In this document: piece by piece, positions 20,772 through 32,700 of the stretch
Position numbering within the stretch: position 1 is the stretch's first letter
How the letters are laid out: each line of letters starts with the position of its first letter
Assembly: GCF_021730395.1 (NCBI RefSeq)
Contig: NC_069377.1
Coordinates: forward strand, 72,237,501 to 72,301,500
Origin: Mercenaria mercenaria
Taxonomy: Eukaryota > Mollusca > Bivalvia > Venerida > Veneridae
Direction: 5' to 3'
Length of the DNA stretch: 64,000 nucleotides
Translations under genes and position numbers: made by a program
Notes under the pieces: generated by a model
The model's database searches: none
The model's input: the letters and a program-made list of their open reading frames with translations, nothing else
Told to the model about the DNA's origin: nothing

Positions 20772-22438
20772 AGAGACTTACGGTATCAAATACTTGCACC
20801 GAAAATTTCTATGCATTTTCTTCTAGTACACTGTTGGGACATGCTTTTGAGTGTCATTGATACTTTATAATTTACTTGGAGATACACTTTTTCATTATTA
20901 TTAGTTTCTCTTTGATCCCCGTGCATTTCTCGTGTTGTTACGACAATCTCAGTTTTACACAGGAACTAAATCAGTCTTAAGGACACGTCACGGCTGAGAT
21001 AGTTTAGCATTATAACAATACACAGTCGGTATTGAAATTGTGTTTCCAATACATGTGCTCATTAGATAAATCCTCAATATCTATGTGAAAATAAGGGTTG
21101 TGTTTTGTATGATTGCAACACTGCGAGTTGCTCTAATTACTGACAAATGACTGAAACAATAGGAATTCGTACGAGAGATGGACAAAACGACAGTGAGGTA
21201 AAAATATACTCTTTTATTGTTTTAATGTATGAGTTGTAAGCTACAATAAAGAATACCCATTTTATGAAAATCAAACTGGAAGTTAGAAATAACAGAAAAA
21301 AAATTAATTAGGTCACGAGTCATATACCTGTCAAAATTTGTCATTAGTTTTCACGAGCTGTCAAAATTATTTTTATCTCTCTATTCTGCAAATGCACTGT
21401 TTTTGAAAGTATATTGGACGGATATTTTAGTGTGTAACTTACTTTACATTCCACATTAATATTTGTGCTTGAAATTGCTTTGTTGAGCTTACCGACGTCA
21501 CATATAAATGCCTATTGTTTTAGTTTATTGTCTGTTACAAAGGTACCAAATCTCAATATTAAGATCTAGGAATTGTTTCTTTCTGGTAGACAAAGGAAAC
21601 TATTTGGTTGAATCATAATATAACGGTTTTTGGAAAGAACTGAATATTCTTTGTTTTTTTTTGTTATTCACCGGAAATTCAAAAAGTGACATCGCCTTAA
21701 CCTTCCTTACATCTATGCACACTAAATACCAGTTCAGTATTTGCATTCATAGCGAAACAGATGGACACATTCTCAGACGGACGGATGTTTGTAGCAGTAG
21801 TAAGATATGTGTCCTGTTTTTCAAACGGAGACCTTAAATGTAAAAAAGACCCAAGTTAAAATGATTTAAGAATTTCTAGGGATTTTTCTTTTCCATCCGA
21901 ATGCGCAACTACTCCAAAGTCATCGTTGCATAACAACAGTCTCGTTTATAGTTATGAATAACGGCAGTTTTAAGTTAGCGAAAAATAACGACTAAATGGT
22001 GAAGATGAAGATACGAATACTTAACGATAATCGTTAGGCAAGGCCACGGATGCTTCTAGTTATCAACCCCGTGTAGATATATCTCAAATATGCAAAATTG
22101 TAAACGGTTCTTAGGAACATTCCCACTACCATTAAAATGTATATCTGTATAAGTCTGTCTTTGCTGCAGACGCAACACTGTCTTACTATGATACCAGGTG
22201 TCGTGAATTCAAAATTGGGAGAAGAGTGTATCTATAGGCACGCTAGACAGCCAGGGAAGCTTCTGGAATTTGAGCGTGTTCTGCATATTGTACTATATCC
22301 TCCAACTAAAATTCTGGAAGAATTGATCATATGGGTTACCGGCGGCACATATAAATAAGTACAAATAAAAGTCATTAAATGGGCAATCTGGCCATTTGTT
22401 CTAAAGAATCATTGTCCTGAAACCGATATTTGCCTCAT
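20772..22438. other. no recognised feature
   Basis: AT-rich spacer without supported exons or repeat ends. Confidence 0.4.
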
Positions 22439-22448
22439 AATCATCGTT

Positions 22449-22852
22449 CAATCTGACTAAAGTACATATCCTATTACGCTACGCATAGGATCTGAGAACG
22501 ACCTATTCATTGCCTCGTTCTGACGACCCTTTCGCTAGCCAATCAGAGCCTAACTTACAACATCCTGCAAATCTACCTGTAGCCTTGACTTTTGATATTT
22601 ACAATTTTTATGTCATATTGTATCAGATAGCCGGTTAGCTCAGTCGGTAGGCCACTTGCTTTGTAAGCGAGGGGTCACGGGTTCGAGCCCTGGAATGACT
22701 GCACATTTTTCTTACTCTTTGACATTCGAACAAGTCGTCTGATTGGATAAAATAAAAATAGCAATACTGGAAATCCAAAATATACAGAAGACGAATGTGA
22801 ATGGGTCGTTCTCAGATCTTCGTTTAGAAGATCAAGTACTTTAGTCAGATTG
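22449..22852. mobile_element. 404-bp MITE with TIRs, 10-bp target duplication and tRNA-like core
   Basis: Ends CAATCTGACTAAAGTAC at 22449 and its exact inverse at 22836-22852. Both arms share a second inverted block, GATCTGAGAACGACC. Between the blocks each arm has its own hairpin: ATCCTAT...ATAGGAT on the left and GATCTTC...GAAGATC on the right. AATCATCGTT flanks both sides (22439-22448 and 22853-22862). A 9-10 bp duplication is typical of Mutator-like elements. The only recognisable internal content is the tRNA-like sequence. Confidence 0.85.
22629..22703 (+). pseudogene. tRNA-Thr(TGT)-like sequence inside the MITE
   Basis: A box TAGCTCAGTCGGTAGG, anticodon arm CTTGC TTTGTAA GCGAG (anticodon TGT), B box GGTTCGAGCC. 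The D-arm and anticodon stem are good, but the acceptor stem has at least two mismatched pairs, so a captured or decayed tRNA is more likely than a working gene. No CCA or clear T-run terminator directly after it. Confidence 0.6.
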
Positions 22853-22862
22853 AATCATCGTT

Positions 22863-25800
22863 TAAACGACTGGAAGTTCTATAATTGTTGTACAGGTGTT
22901 ACTAGGGTTACTATACACCATCAACATTCTATTTCTCGCACTCGTGAAGAATTTTCAGTGTGATTGTCCCTTGTTAACTATTTACAGTTATCTATGCCAG
23001 CCCCTTAACAAGTCATTTGTCTATGGCTAGAACACATTTGTTTCAACACTTGAGGATGAAAATACTTGGCCAAATTATAACTTTCGTAATGAATTATAAT
23101 GTGTGGTATAATTCTTTATTATGAAGTATATTTAGCATTTCTTTTATAGCTTAGATTATGGGCCAAATATTGACATATTTAAGATGCAATAGATTTATCT
23201 CTTTTTTCATTAAAAACAGAAAATCTGGAAAAGTAAAATATTGATTCCAAAATAGTGTTTGTTATAATTATGTAGTTTTTAAAATTTTATTTTCCATACA
23301 AAATTAAAAATCTCTCAAATATCATGTAGGTATTATATCATTTTATTCTACAGGTAAATCCTCAAACATCATATCGTTGCAGTTTTTTCTGTATGGAAGA
23401 GGACATAACTACACACTGGACTCTTAAGTATCTACAGGACTGAGTATTTTTGTCCATGCAGCGTCTTTATTCAATCGTTACTTTTGAAATATTTTACATA
23501 GTATTTAAAGTAAGGAACTTGAATTTTTATGATCATCTTTTTTGGCGATTTTGAATTTTAAATTTGTATCTTTTTTCTCTTTGGTATACTACATACATGT
23601 TAAAACGGTAAACATGATTTACACACAATGCAAGCTAATTTTTTTTCTGAAAGGTCAGCTTGTCTAATAAGTATACAAAAATTAGGCAACACTTCTAATA
23701 ATGAAATTAAAATATATTTCAGGAAAACACTGTTTTATTTTCGGGAAATAATAAGCTGAATATATTTTAAGTTTGTCGTTAATCTTCTAAGCGACATAAT
23801 TTTTATGAATTTAAGCTATATGCATTTTTATACGATTTTGAATGAATTTTCTCTCACAAATCTTTAGTAAAGCAGTAGATATAATTTTGAAGTAAAACTT
23901 ACCATAGCAACCTTTCTTGGTAATAACAGTAATGGCCAAAAACGCACTGACCACTTCAAAAACAAAATATCCTTCCATATCTAGTAGCAGCGGCGTAAAT
24001 ACCCAGGGATAATCATAAGCCGGTTTAAACCTTGACAGCACACATCTTTCCTTGATCAATTATTAAAATATCTAAAACAACCATTGAGCAATACAATACC
24101 AATTATACCCTGCAGAAATATATTGGCAGACCTGAGTTCACAAGACATGTATACACATTGTTTCATTTATTTTACGACCACTAAACATTTTTTAAAAAAG
24201 TTAGAAAAATACACATAAAATAGCGATTTTGTTAAAAAAAAAACAACATAAACGAGCAAAGATCATTCATAATTAGATACAAATAATGACTTTCACTGGT
24301 ATATTGTTAAATATCAAATTATTCCCATGATACGACAGAATAAAGATGTTTTTGTCATAATTTTCTTGTTTTGTAACGAAATTCGCTGGATAGATTGATG
24401 GATGGATAGATAGATATGTATCTGTATTACTTTGACCTTCTTAAAGTGGCTTGACACAAATGATATCGTTGCGTCACTCAATTTTGTTGAATTTTTTTTT
24501 ATGTTCATTTCAACATTTTTTTTCTAAATATCTGAGAAATTCCAAAAATGTTCTATTGATAATATGAAAGATTTCGCCTAGGTATTGCAGGGGCATTAGG
24601 AGTTTGGTTAGCGAATTTCTCACTTTGTCGTGCACGTAAGGCACAAAGGATAAGAATTACGTTATTTAATTGACAATTTGGAGATAATGAACAATTTTAA
24701 TACTTTCACCGGCTACAGCCTTAATTCAAGAAGACTCGTGGTAACATGGGTTGTACATCCAGAGAAACTATATCACAAGCTAAAGTCAGCGAAACTGGTG
24801 TAAGAACTACAGACACTATTTCAAGAAAGGCAAAATCCACAGAAAATATTATTATAAACTGCAACCATGTAAAACAGAAAATATTACAAATATTCAAATG
24901 CATTCGGAGAAGTAGTGACTACTTCTATGAATTCTGTTTACAGTCACTACTTCTTTGAATTCTGTTTACATTTCATACCGGCTTCAACCATCAGCTTAAT
25001 TGGAACAAGTGACGCGTTACGTCAGGAACTTGCCGAGACTTCCGGGCATTGAGCGTTTCTTCATCTATAAATCAATTTAACTCAAATAATGAATAACGAG
25101 ATTCGCATGTCTCTCTTCTTTTTATCAAAGGTTAAAATACAATAACTGGCTCAAGTCTTTCATATTTTCTTTCCGCTTTATCTTATAGGGTTAACTTAAT
25201 TTTTAAAGGGGAGTAGGACTCTAAGTGCAATGCGTGTGTTAATTCAAGCGCAGGGGGATCTTAGTAAGTTTTTCAAAACCTTTTATTGAAACTTTATAAA
25301 AAAACCTGACAACATCAAACACCAACCAGTTTCGGTATGGGAGAGTCAACGAAATTATAGTGGGAAGGCTATGGCTCTATGGTACCGCGTTTGACACCAC
25401 TAAGTGAACGTTTTAAATTAACGTCCGTCGACGTTTTCTGACGTCAAAATCAATCTTTTGTTTTGTAAAGACCTAAACGGGAATGCGATATTCTTTTCCG
25501 AAGTCAAACAACCAAAAGCCAATTAAAAGCGACCTGAATCTTAGCTTCATGACGGTCAATCACCTAGTCATCTTTCGTTTAACTCGAACAATTACCAACG
25601 TGATAACCTTATGCATAATTAATAAATACGTACACTGTGACGTTCAGTCTTCTTGAATCAAAGCTACCAGATGCACAGAAGAGACGTTTTTTAAATTGTT
25701 TTTAAGACGCTCACTTTGTTACTGTAACACCAAACGGAAAGCCTATAAATAAATAATAAAAAACAATAAGAAAAACAACACGCACGCACACACGCACGCG

Positions 25801-26229
25801 CACACAAACACATAAAAACCCCAACAAAACAGCAACAAACAAACAAAAATAATATCTTCTTCATTTTCTACTATATTAGCAACGAAGTTCAATAGAAGTT
25901 ATCGATTACCTTTATTGTTTTGTTTTTTATTTCAATGTGAACAACAGTGTTGATCGCTATCAGCTCCAGTCTCCAACAAGTGATTGTATTTATTACTACT
26001 GTGTTTATCTCAATTTCAACTCGTGCTTTAGATAAATCATTTTTACAGATCACTTTATAATTAGTACGGATGAACACTTCTTTTGATACAACAAAGATCT
26101 GTCAGTAAATAAAAAAACGTTTAACGTTTTATTGATAAATACAATCCAGTTTCGAGGTCAGAGATTTTTTTTGTACCCCTAACAACGGAACAATCTGTCA
26201 TCAATGTGATGTTTACAGATCCGTATGAT
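22863..26229. other. AT-rich spacer; one weak exon-like ORF
   Basis: No repeat ends were recognised. On the minus strand about 24056-23903 is open (RFKPAYDYPWVFTPLLLDME, then GYFVFEVVSAFLAITVI) and runs into a good donor, TGCTATG|GTAAGT. It has one hydrophobic segment and no family I recognise; the acceptor is unclear. A short direct repeat (CACTACTTCT, GAATTCTGTTTACA) lies at 24914-24970. Confidence 0.3.
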
Positions 26230-27060
26230 TTGGTATGTTAAGGAGATACTCTGATTTCGTGCGGTAAGATGTCATGCTCTCGAGGTAAGATGTCGTGAAC
26301 TCGAGATTAAATGACGTGCGTTCGTGATAATATATCGAGCGATTGAGTTAAGATGTCATGCGGTCGAAAATTAGTGCGCTCGAAATACTAGATATCGGTC
26401 AATCGAGATAACTCTATCTTTAAAGAAGGTTTTCATGGTCCTAGATCAATCACCTTAGTTTCATAGCTTAATGTATCAATGAAACTATTTTCACTCACTG
26501 GCGGCAATGCTTTTGTAAAAGTCAGAAAAGTGTAAACAGTTAAATGGTCGAATGGCATATTGTTTTGCCAATACGAATAGAGAAAATACTCCGTGTCCGT
26601 GGCGGCTGCGATCTGTAGCATTTCAAAATTGCATTAACAGAACGAGTTTGATTAAACATTTATTCTAATCGAACGAGCTATATATTTACATAAAACGATG
26701 TTTATACATATATAGAAAAGAATCCCGCTCATGGTGAAGACGACCAGAACGCCATGGAAGAAATATTCTGCCAAATTGTTTTGTTTGATATTGCTTGTTC
26801 GTTCGATTTCAGAATAATAACACACATTTCGTCCTTTGTGTGCTCCTCTGCCAAACTTGTCTGATCCTGAGCGCATAACACATTTTGAGTGCACGACATC
26901 TAATCTCCAGAGTACAACATCTTTATCTCGAGCGCACGCCATGTTATCTCGAGGGCATGAAATCTTATCTTCGACGTTGGACAGCTTTTCTCTAGCTTAC
27001 GACATCTTTTGTCAAACGTATAACATATCAGACACAGTAATGTCGAGCACTCGAGCTAAT
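26230..27060. mobile_element. inverted-repeat element with AAGATGTC/CTCGAG subterminal repeats
   Basis: The left part (26255-26400) repeats GGTAAGATGTCNTGC and CTCGAG motifs. The right part (26865-27055) has the inverse series (GCACGACATCT, TTATCTCGAG, TACGACATCTT). Typical foldback organisation; exact ends and target duplication not resolved. Internal ORFs are not supported. Confidence 0.55.
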
Positions 27061-27255
27061 TCAATATAAAAAGTAAATGCTTGTCCAAAACATACAACTA
27101 TAGACATCTGACAGGGTAGTTATTTTTGTTAGTTTTTATCATATTATATTTTTCATCTATAGCGCAGTGTTATGTGAATTTATATATTATTGTTAGAGAA
27201 ATAGATAAAAATGAAACAACATGAAAGTCTTTGAAATATCTTTTTCCCCTTTCAA

Positions 27256-27326
27256 ATAAATTTGAAATATTTCATGATATACATAATAAATGTATTACAA
27301 ACATGTAATTAAAGCATATTTTAACA
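27256..27326. repeat. duplicated segment that preserves the empty site of the neighbouring MITE
   Basis: ATTTGAAATATTTCATGATA and then CATAATAAATGTATTACAAA, CATGTAATTAAAGCATATTT match the two flanks of the 27952-28271 element, with a single TA where the element sits (27278-27279). A (CAA)n run follows at 27327-27348. Confidence 0.85.
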
Positions 27327-27951
27327 ACAACAACAACAACAACAACAAATACTTTTATTTCCAGTCAGGTTACGACATTGTAACAACATGACAAAACAAA
27401 GCAAAATGTTTTAATAATATGTGGGTTTTTTAAGCATAGAAAAGTTATTTTTCCTGGTGGACAGTTAATCGTACAAAATGAAATAACTATAATTCAGCTT
27501 TCGGGAACTGAAAGTTGACAATTTTATGGTTTTCACTTAAATTTACACACGTATAAAATTACAGACCGTCTCTAACTTAAGTTCATAAGTAATTCATAAC
27601 ATAAATGATATAACTATTAATTCTATGCCCTGTTACAAATGTTTTGTATACAACTGTCGTCACAATGAACACAATAAAAAGTATCAATTAGTTTAGTAAA
27701 TACACCGTACTTATAGTACAGACACATTTAAGATAATTTACATAAATTTCGATGGGTTAGGAGAATTGATGGATGTGCACGTGGGAATCGAATATTTCAT
27801 TCACGGTATTTTCACAACTGACAGGAAAAGCTAATAATAGAATTGGGTCAGGCAGGGTACTGCGAGGCATTGATTGGTCAAATACTAACATTCGTTTGAG
27901 AATGAATATGCAAATTCGTTCAGAAACATAAATTTGAAATATTTCATGATA

Positions 27952-28271
27952 TAGTAGTCGCAACTTGACCGCGATGGTTGACCTTAGGCTGATTATTCAT
28001 ATCGAATATTTCATTATAGAAATCAAGGGTGCTTAGGATAGCCGTATATATTTATATGTAATTAGTTTGTATATAATGCAGTTTCAAAGTATATATACTT
28101 ACATTTGATTAGTTAAAACTTTCCAATACACTAATTTATATTTGCACAAGTTTACATTTCCTTTTTCTCGTGCATCTCGTGTTTTACGTACACTCCTTTT
28201 CAAAAATAGATTGTGCCTCATTATGTATAATAATACAAAGGTCAACCATCAGGGTCAAGTTGCGTCCACTA
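27952..28271. mobile_element. 320-bp MITE with TA target duplication
   Basis: About 34-bp TIRs: TAGTAGTCGCAACTTGACC with GATGGTTGACCTT, against TAGTGGACGCAACTTGACCC with GATGGTTGACCTT on the other end. TA lies on both sides, and the paralogous empty site at 27278 has one TA. Consistent with a Tc1/mariner-type or similar TA-targeting family; non-coding. Confidence 0.85.
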
Positions 28272-28399
28272 TATACGTAATAAATGTATTACAAACATGT
28301 AATTAAAGCATATTTTAACACAATTAGCGGAAAGGTATAGCTGATGAAGCATTGTAAATTGTATTTTACATCGAGGTGAAATTTACATGGACCTGGTCG

Positions 28400-29290
28400 T
28401 AATATATTAAACAGAAGCACCGCCTGCGTTTGCCTTTGTTCGTCTGTAAGTGCTGGACACTATGCAAGAAGAGAGTTATGGTTTTTGGCCTCTTTACTCG
28501 TCTCGTCTCAATTGGTGGCAAAAATGTATGAAGTTTCAAAGCTGTAATAATTATTCAAGAAATGTAAACTTAAACAAAAACAACAACAACAACAACAACA
28601 ACAAAAACAACAACCAAGAAATACTGATTTTCTAAGTTAAAAAGGCCCATAACTCTGACAAAATGCAGGTGAGAGTTATGGTCCTGGACCTGCTTAGTAA
28701 CTCTAATCCGATGATAATAAACAAGTGTTCAGAGTTTCAAAGCTAAAACTCTCAAAGAATTCAAGATAAATGGACCTAAATAAAAAGAAATGCACATTTT
28801 CTAAGTACATAAAGGGCCATAATGCATACAAAATGCATATCAGTTGTATGGCTCTAGGCTTACGTACTCAGCCTATGATGATAAATAAGTCTGCAAACTT
28901 TCAAAGTCAGTGTTTTTATCGTTTTCAAGTAAAGTTGACATGACCAACATGGAATTTTAATAGAAATTCATTTTTTTCTAAAAACAAAAGGGCCATAATT
29001 CTAAAAGCAATATAAGTTAGACTTACGGTTCTTTGTCTATTCACTCATCTATTAATGATAAATAAGTGTGCAAAGTTTCAAAACTGTTTCTCTTACAGGT
29101 TTTGGAATAAAGTGGACATGAACAAAAATGTGACCAAGAAAATCAAATTTTCTAAGTACAAAAAGGACCATAACTCTGACAAAATGTTTATCAGAGTTAC
29201 GTTTCTTGACCTATGCAGTCACCTAATGATGATAATCAAGTAACACTGTTTCGAAGCTATAGTCGTTATATTCTTGAGAAGAATTGTGAC
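28400..29290. repeat. element with about 175-bp internal tandem units (GGGCCATAA family)
   Basis: Four to five diverged copies of a block with AAGGGCCATAA, a GAGTTATGG-type motif, GATGATAAA and AAGTTTCAAAGC, spaced about 171-177 bp (for example 28640, 28811, 28988, 29161). The same style of element occurs at 51862. A (CAA)n run lies at 28575-28605. Confidence 0.65.
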
Positions 29291-29299
29291 CAACGCCGA

Positions 29300-31086
29300 T
29301 GATCAAGCGTAGATTTTTTTTTCAAAAATCAGACGAGCTAAAATGCGATTCTAAAATAATAATAAATTTATGAAATGAACATAACACCACAAAAAGTCTA
29401 CTTTTTGCAATGATCGTCCGTGCACTGAACTACCGCAATCTGTGAAACAGGTCAACGCGAAACCACTATACAGTTAAAAACAATGTATTTAGCAAATTAT
29501 GACGATTTCCCTATCCCACAGACGACCCTATAAAATAAACTCTCAAGCGACAAAATCAAAATTTTAATTGATTCACTCAGAAAACAATTCCTAAATGATA
29601 AGTACGGTTAGATAAATTTCCTGGTATTGATACGAGTTACAATACAATGAATAAAACATGAGAATGAAAATCAATTGAATGACAACAAGGCGTTTTGTCT
29701 TCCATCCTAAATGTTTGCTTTGAACTCACGTGATTTCTATTTACTAAATAAAATAATCAACTGTCTGAATATTGATAGCCCATAAATTATTTTTCCGTCT
29801 ATTTTTTAAAAGCAGAAAAAGCCTACATTTGTTGGACACAGACCTGAACATGCATTGTCAACGTGCCCATTATATCAATAAAAGTGTATAATTACCAGCA
29901 TAATTTAAAGGGGGCATGAGGAGTGTTACTCACTTAAACAATATATTGTTATTGTAATTTCTAATATGAAATAAGGCACTGCCTCAATCGGGAATCGATC
30001 CAACTTCAGCTCATCCCATAACATTTGAAAAGAACTGTCTAATGACAGAACGGAAGGACACATTTTTAATTCGATAGTAAATATCTCATTCGGTATATCG
30101 CATGTTACCGAGAGGGATCGATCTCGACGGAAATCGGTAGGATCGATTCCCTATTACTTTTAATTTGACTATATCAGCAAACATCTATCTCTGCTCTGAT
30201 GGAAGGGACATGTTTATACAAGACAGTGACAGGGCCTTGAATACAGACTAGAGGTGTTACACATTAATTTAGCAAATAAATTTAAGCCTTTATTTCACGT
30301 GAAAAACATTCTTTACGTGAATTGTCTGAAATTTTGTAAAAATTTGTTGAAAATGATTGGCTTTCATGTAAAATTAAGGTACAAAGGCATTTCAAAGTTA
30401 TATCTTGGTCAGATTAGATTCCGTAGCGAATGAAATAGGAAGACCACTTTTCTACAGCAATGCTTAAAACTTCCGTTAATGACGACATTGGCTAGATAAT
30501 TTTACTTGAACATTCATAGATTCCGCATAAGAATGTTAACTTTCGATTTTAGTGACACAACCGCCATCATTCGGATACGTCCATAACATTTCCGTAAGGA
30601 GGCGGAAACTACGCTAAAAGAAGTGGCTAATCGTACGGTCCCGTATGAAAAGTGAAATAGCTCGCAGGTAGCTATTCGTACAGCAGTTTTGTATCAAATT
30701 GTACTGAAGTCATTCAACTGATATAATTTCAACCGATTTCTTTACTTTTCTTTAATTTACAGTCGCACATAAACAGGAAGTGATTTCGAATATAGAAAGG
30801 CTAGTTTTATGTATATGTGCAATATTGTTGTCATCGTATGATATATATGCAATAAATCAATGATTGCAAGTGTGAATAATGAAAAGTTCACATCATGGCT
30901 TGAATATCATGTAATATGCTTACTTTTCCCTTCATATTTCGGTTGAACAGACTGGAAATAAATATTCATAGAGTGTCTGTATGTCTATCTATATCTGTAT
31001 CTTATGTATTATATTACGTCATTATTCATGCTGGAGAGCCGTATTCAATATTCATATATCATTACAGTACATCTGTATATTTTATG
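29300..31086. other. no recognised feature
   Basis: AT-rich spacer. Near 30100-30150 two GGATCGAT-type motifs form a small imperfect palindrome. No exon is supported. Confidence 0.35.
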
Positions 31087-32700
31087 TATGGAGTTCAATC
31101 CGGATAAGTGTGAGGTACTGAGGATTACTCGAAAGAAAAATAACTATCATCTACAATTATACACGCCATAATACAGCACTAAAACTGCAGACGTTGGGGG
31201 TCATACTATGTAAAGATCTCAGTTGGCCAAAGCATATTGATAACATCACATCAAAAGCAAATAATTCACTTAGATCCATCAGAAGGAATGACAACAAACA
31301 ACAGGAAAGTAAAAGAAACAGCTTACAACACCTATGTCCGCCTAAAGCTTAAATACGACACTAAAAGTTACATGTCTTCACTTGGTACTGGCTGTGTTGC
31401 ACAAGACTGGAGGACGGCTATCGTTGCCCCTGTATATAAAAAGGGCCCACGCAGCAAGGCCTATTCTCATACTTGCATTGCTTCCAGCTGATGGAGCATG
31501 TTTTGGTATCAGTTATTATGAATCATCTAGATAATAAAATTTGCTCAATTCCTTCCAACATGGCTTCAGCTCAAAGCACAGTTGTGAATCTCAGTTAGTT
31601 GCTTTAAGTCAAGAAATGTTTGATAACCTTGAAGCTGGTAAATATACAAATATAATAGTAATGGATTTTAGCAAAGCGCTTGACAAAGTCGGTCACAATC
31701 TTTTGGTCTACCAGCTATTTTAATTTGGTTTAGACAGAAAAACATCCATGTGGATTAAATCTGTCTTTCAAAGCAGAACACAAAAGGCCACCAATCAGAT
31801 ATACTACCTGTGGTGTCAGGGGTACTGAAAGGGCATGTCTTTAAGCCTTGACTTTTCCCAACATATCAATGACCTGCCAGACTCACTTAAAAGCAGCGTA
31901 AGGCTCCTTGCTGATGATACAGTAGTTTATCTCACTATTAGTATCATGCATGATGTGAGGCTCTCCAGCAGGACCTCCATAAATTAGATCTTTGGGAAAA
32001 GACCTGTCCATGGAGTTTGATCCTGATAAGTGCAAAGTGATAAGAATATATATATAAAACATTGCTTTTCCCAATAAGCTACATATCCATGAATTAAAAG
32101 CTATAAAATTCTAAATATTTTGGCGAACCATCAGTGAGGATTTCAGCTGTAAATCACTTACAAAATGTATCAAACAAGGCAAACAAGACCCTAAAATACA
32201 TGAAAAAAAATGTTCAAATGTTCTTAAATATTCAGATGTTCTAAAATGTGAAAATTAAAGAAACTCCGTATAAAACATATGTTCACCTATAATTGCAATA
32301 TTGCTCAACTGTTTGGCATCCATGGCAAAAAAATCTAACATATGAAATTGAAAGAGTATGGAAGGCTGCAGCTAGATATGTTCTAATCAACAATGACTTT
32401 AGATCAAGCATCACAGAAATGTTAACTGTACTTAAATGGCAAATTTTACATCTCTAATTATTTTATAAAAAATCTATCATTCCATTGTTTTTGTGGATTA
32501 CCAGTACCTACTAGAATCTATGAATCTTAACTTTCATATTCCCTCCACTCGCACAAAGTATCACATGAACTAATTTTTTCCTAGAACCATTACACTCTAG
32601 AACAATCTTCCACATCATGTAAAACTCAGTGCTACTCTTAACGAGTTCAGGAGTGGCCTAGATTACTGATGTTCTAACCTGAAATAAATGTTTTTATCAT
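31087..32700 (+). mobile_element. scrambled LINE (CR1/L2/jockey-type) remains, two joined fragments
   Basis: The first fragment, about 31087-31355, carries the late RT segment EFNPDKCEVLRITRKKN, DLSWPKHIDNITSKANNSLR and ETAYNTYVR. It is followed at about 31370 by the early RT segment DWRTAIVAPVYKKGPRSKA, FQHGFSSKHSCESQLVAL, VMDFSKALDKVGHNLL, LLADDTVVYL and then a second C-terminal tail to about 32660 (ERVWKAAARYVLINNDF-like, EPLHSRTIFH). Order late-early-late means two truncated copies in tandem. Many stops and frameshifts; long inactive. Confidence 0.75.

Noticed and set aside
26433-26621. Minus-strand ORF IAAATDTEYFLYSYWQNNMP as an exon
   Set aside because: Lies inside the inverted-repeat element, with no convincing acceptor or family.
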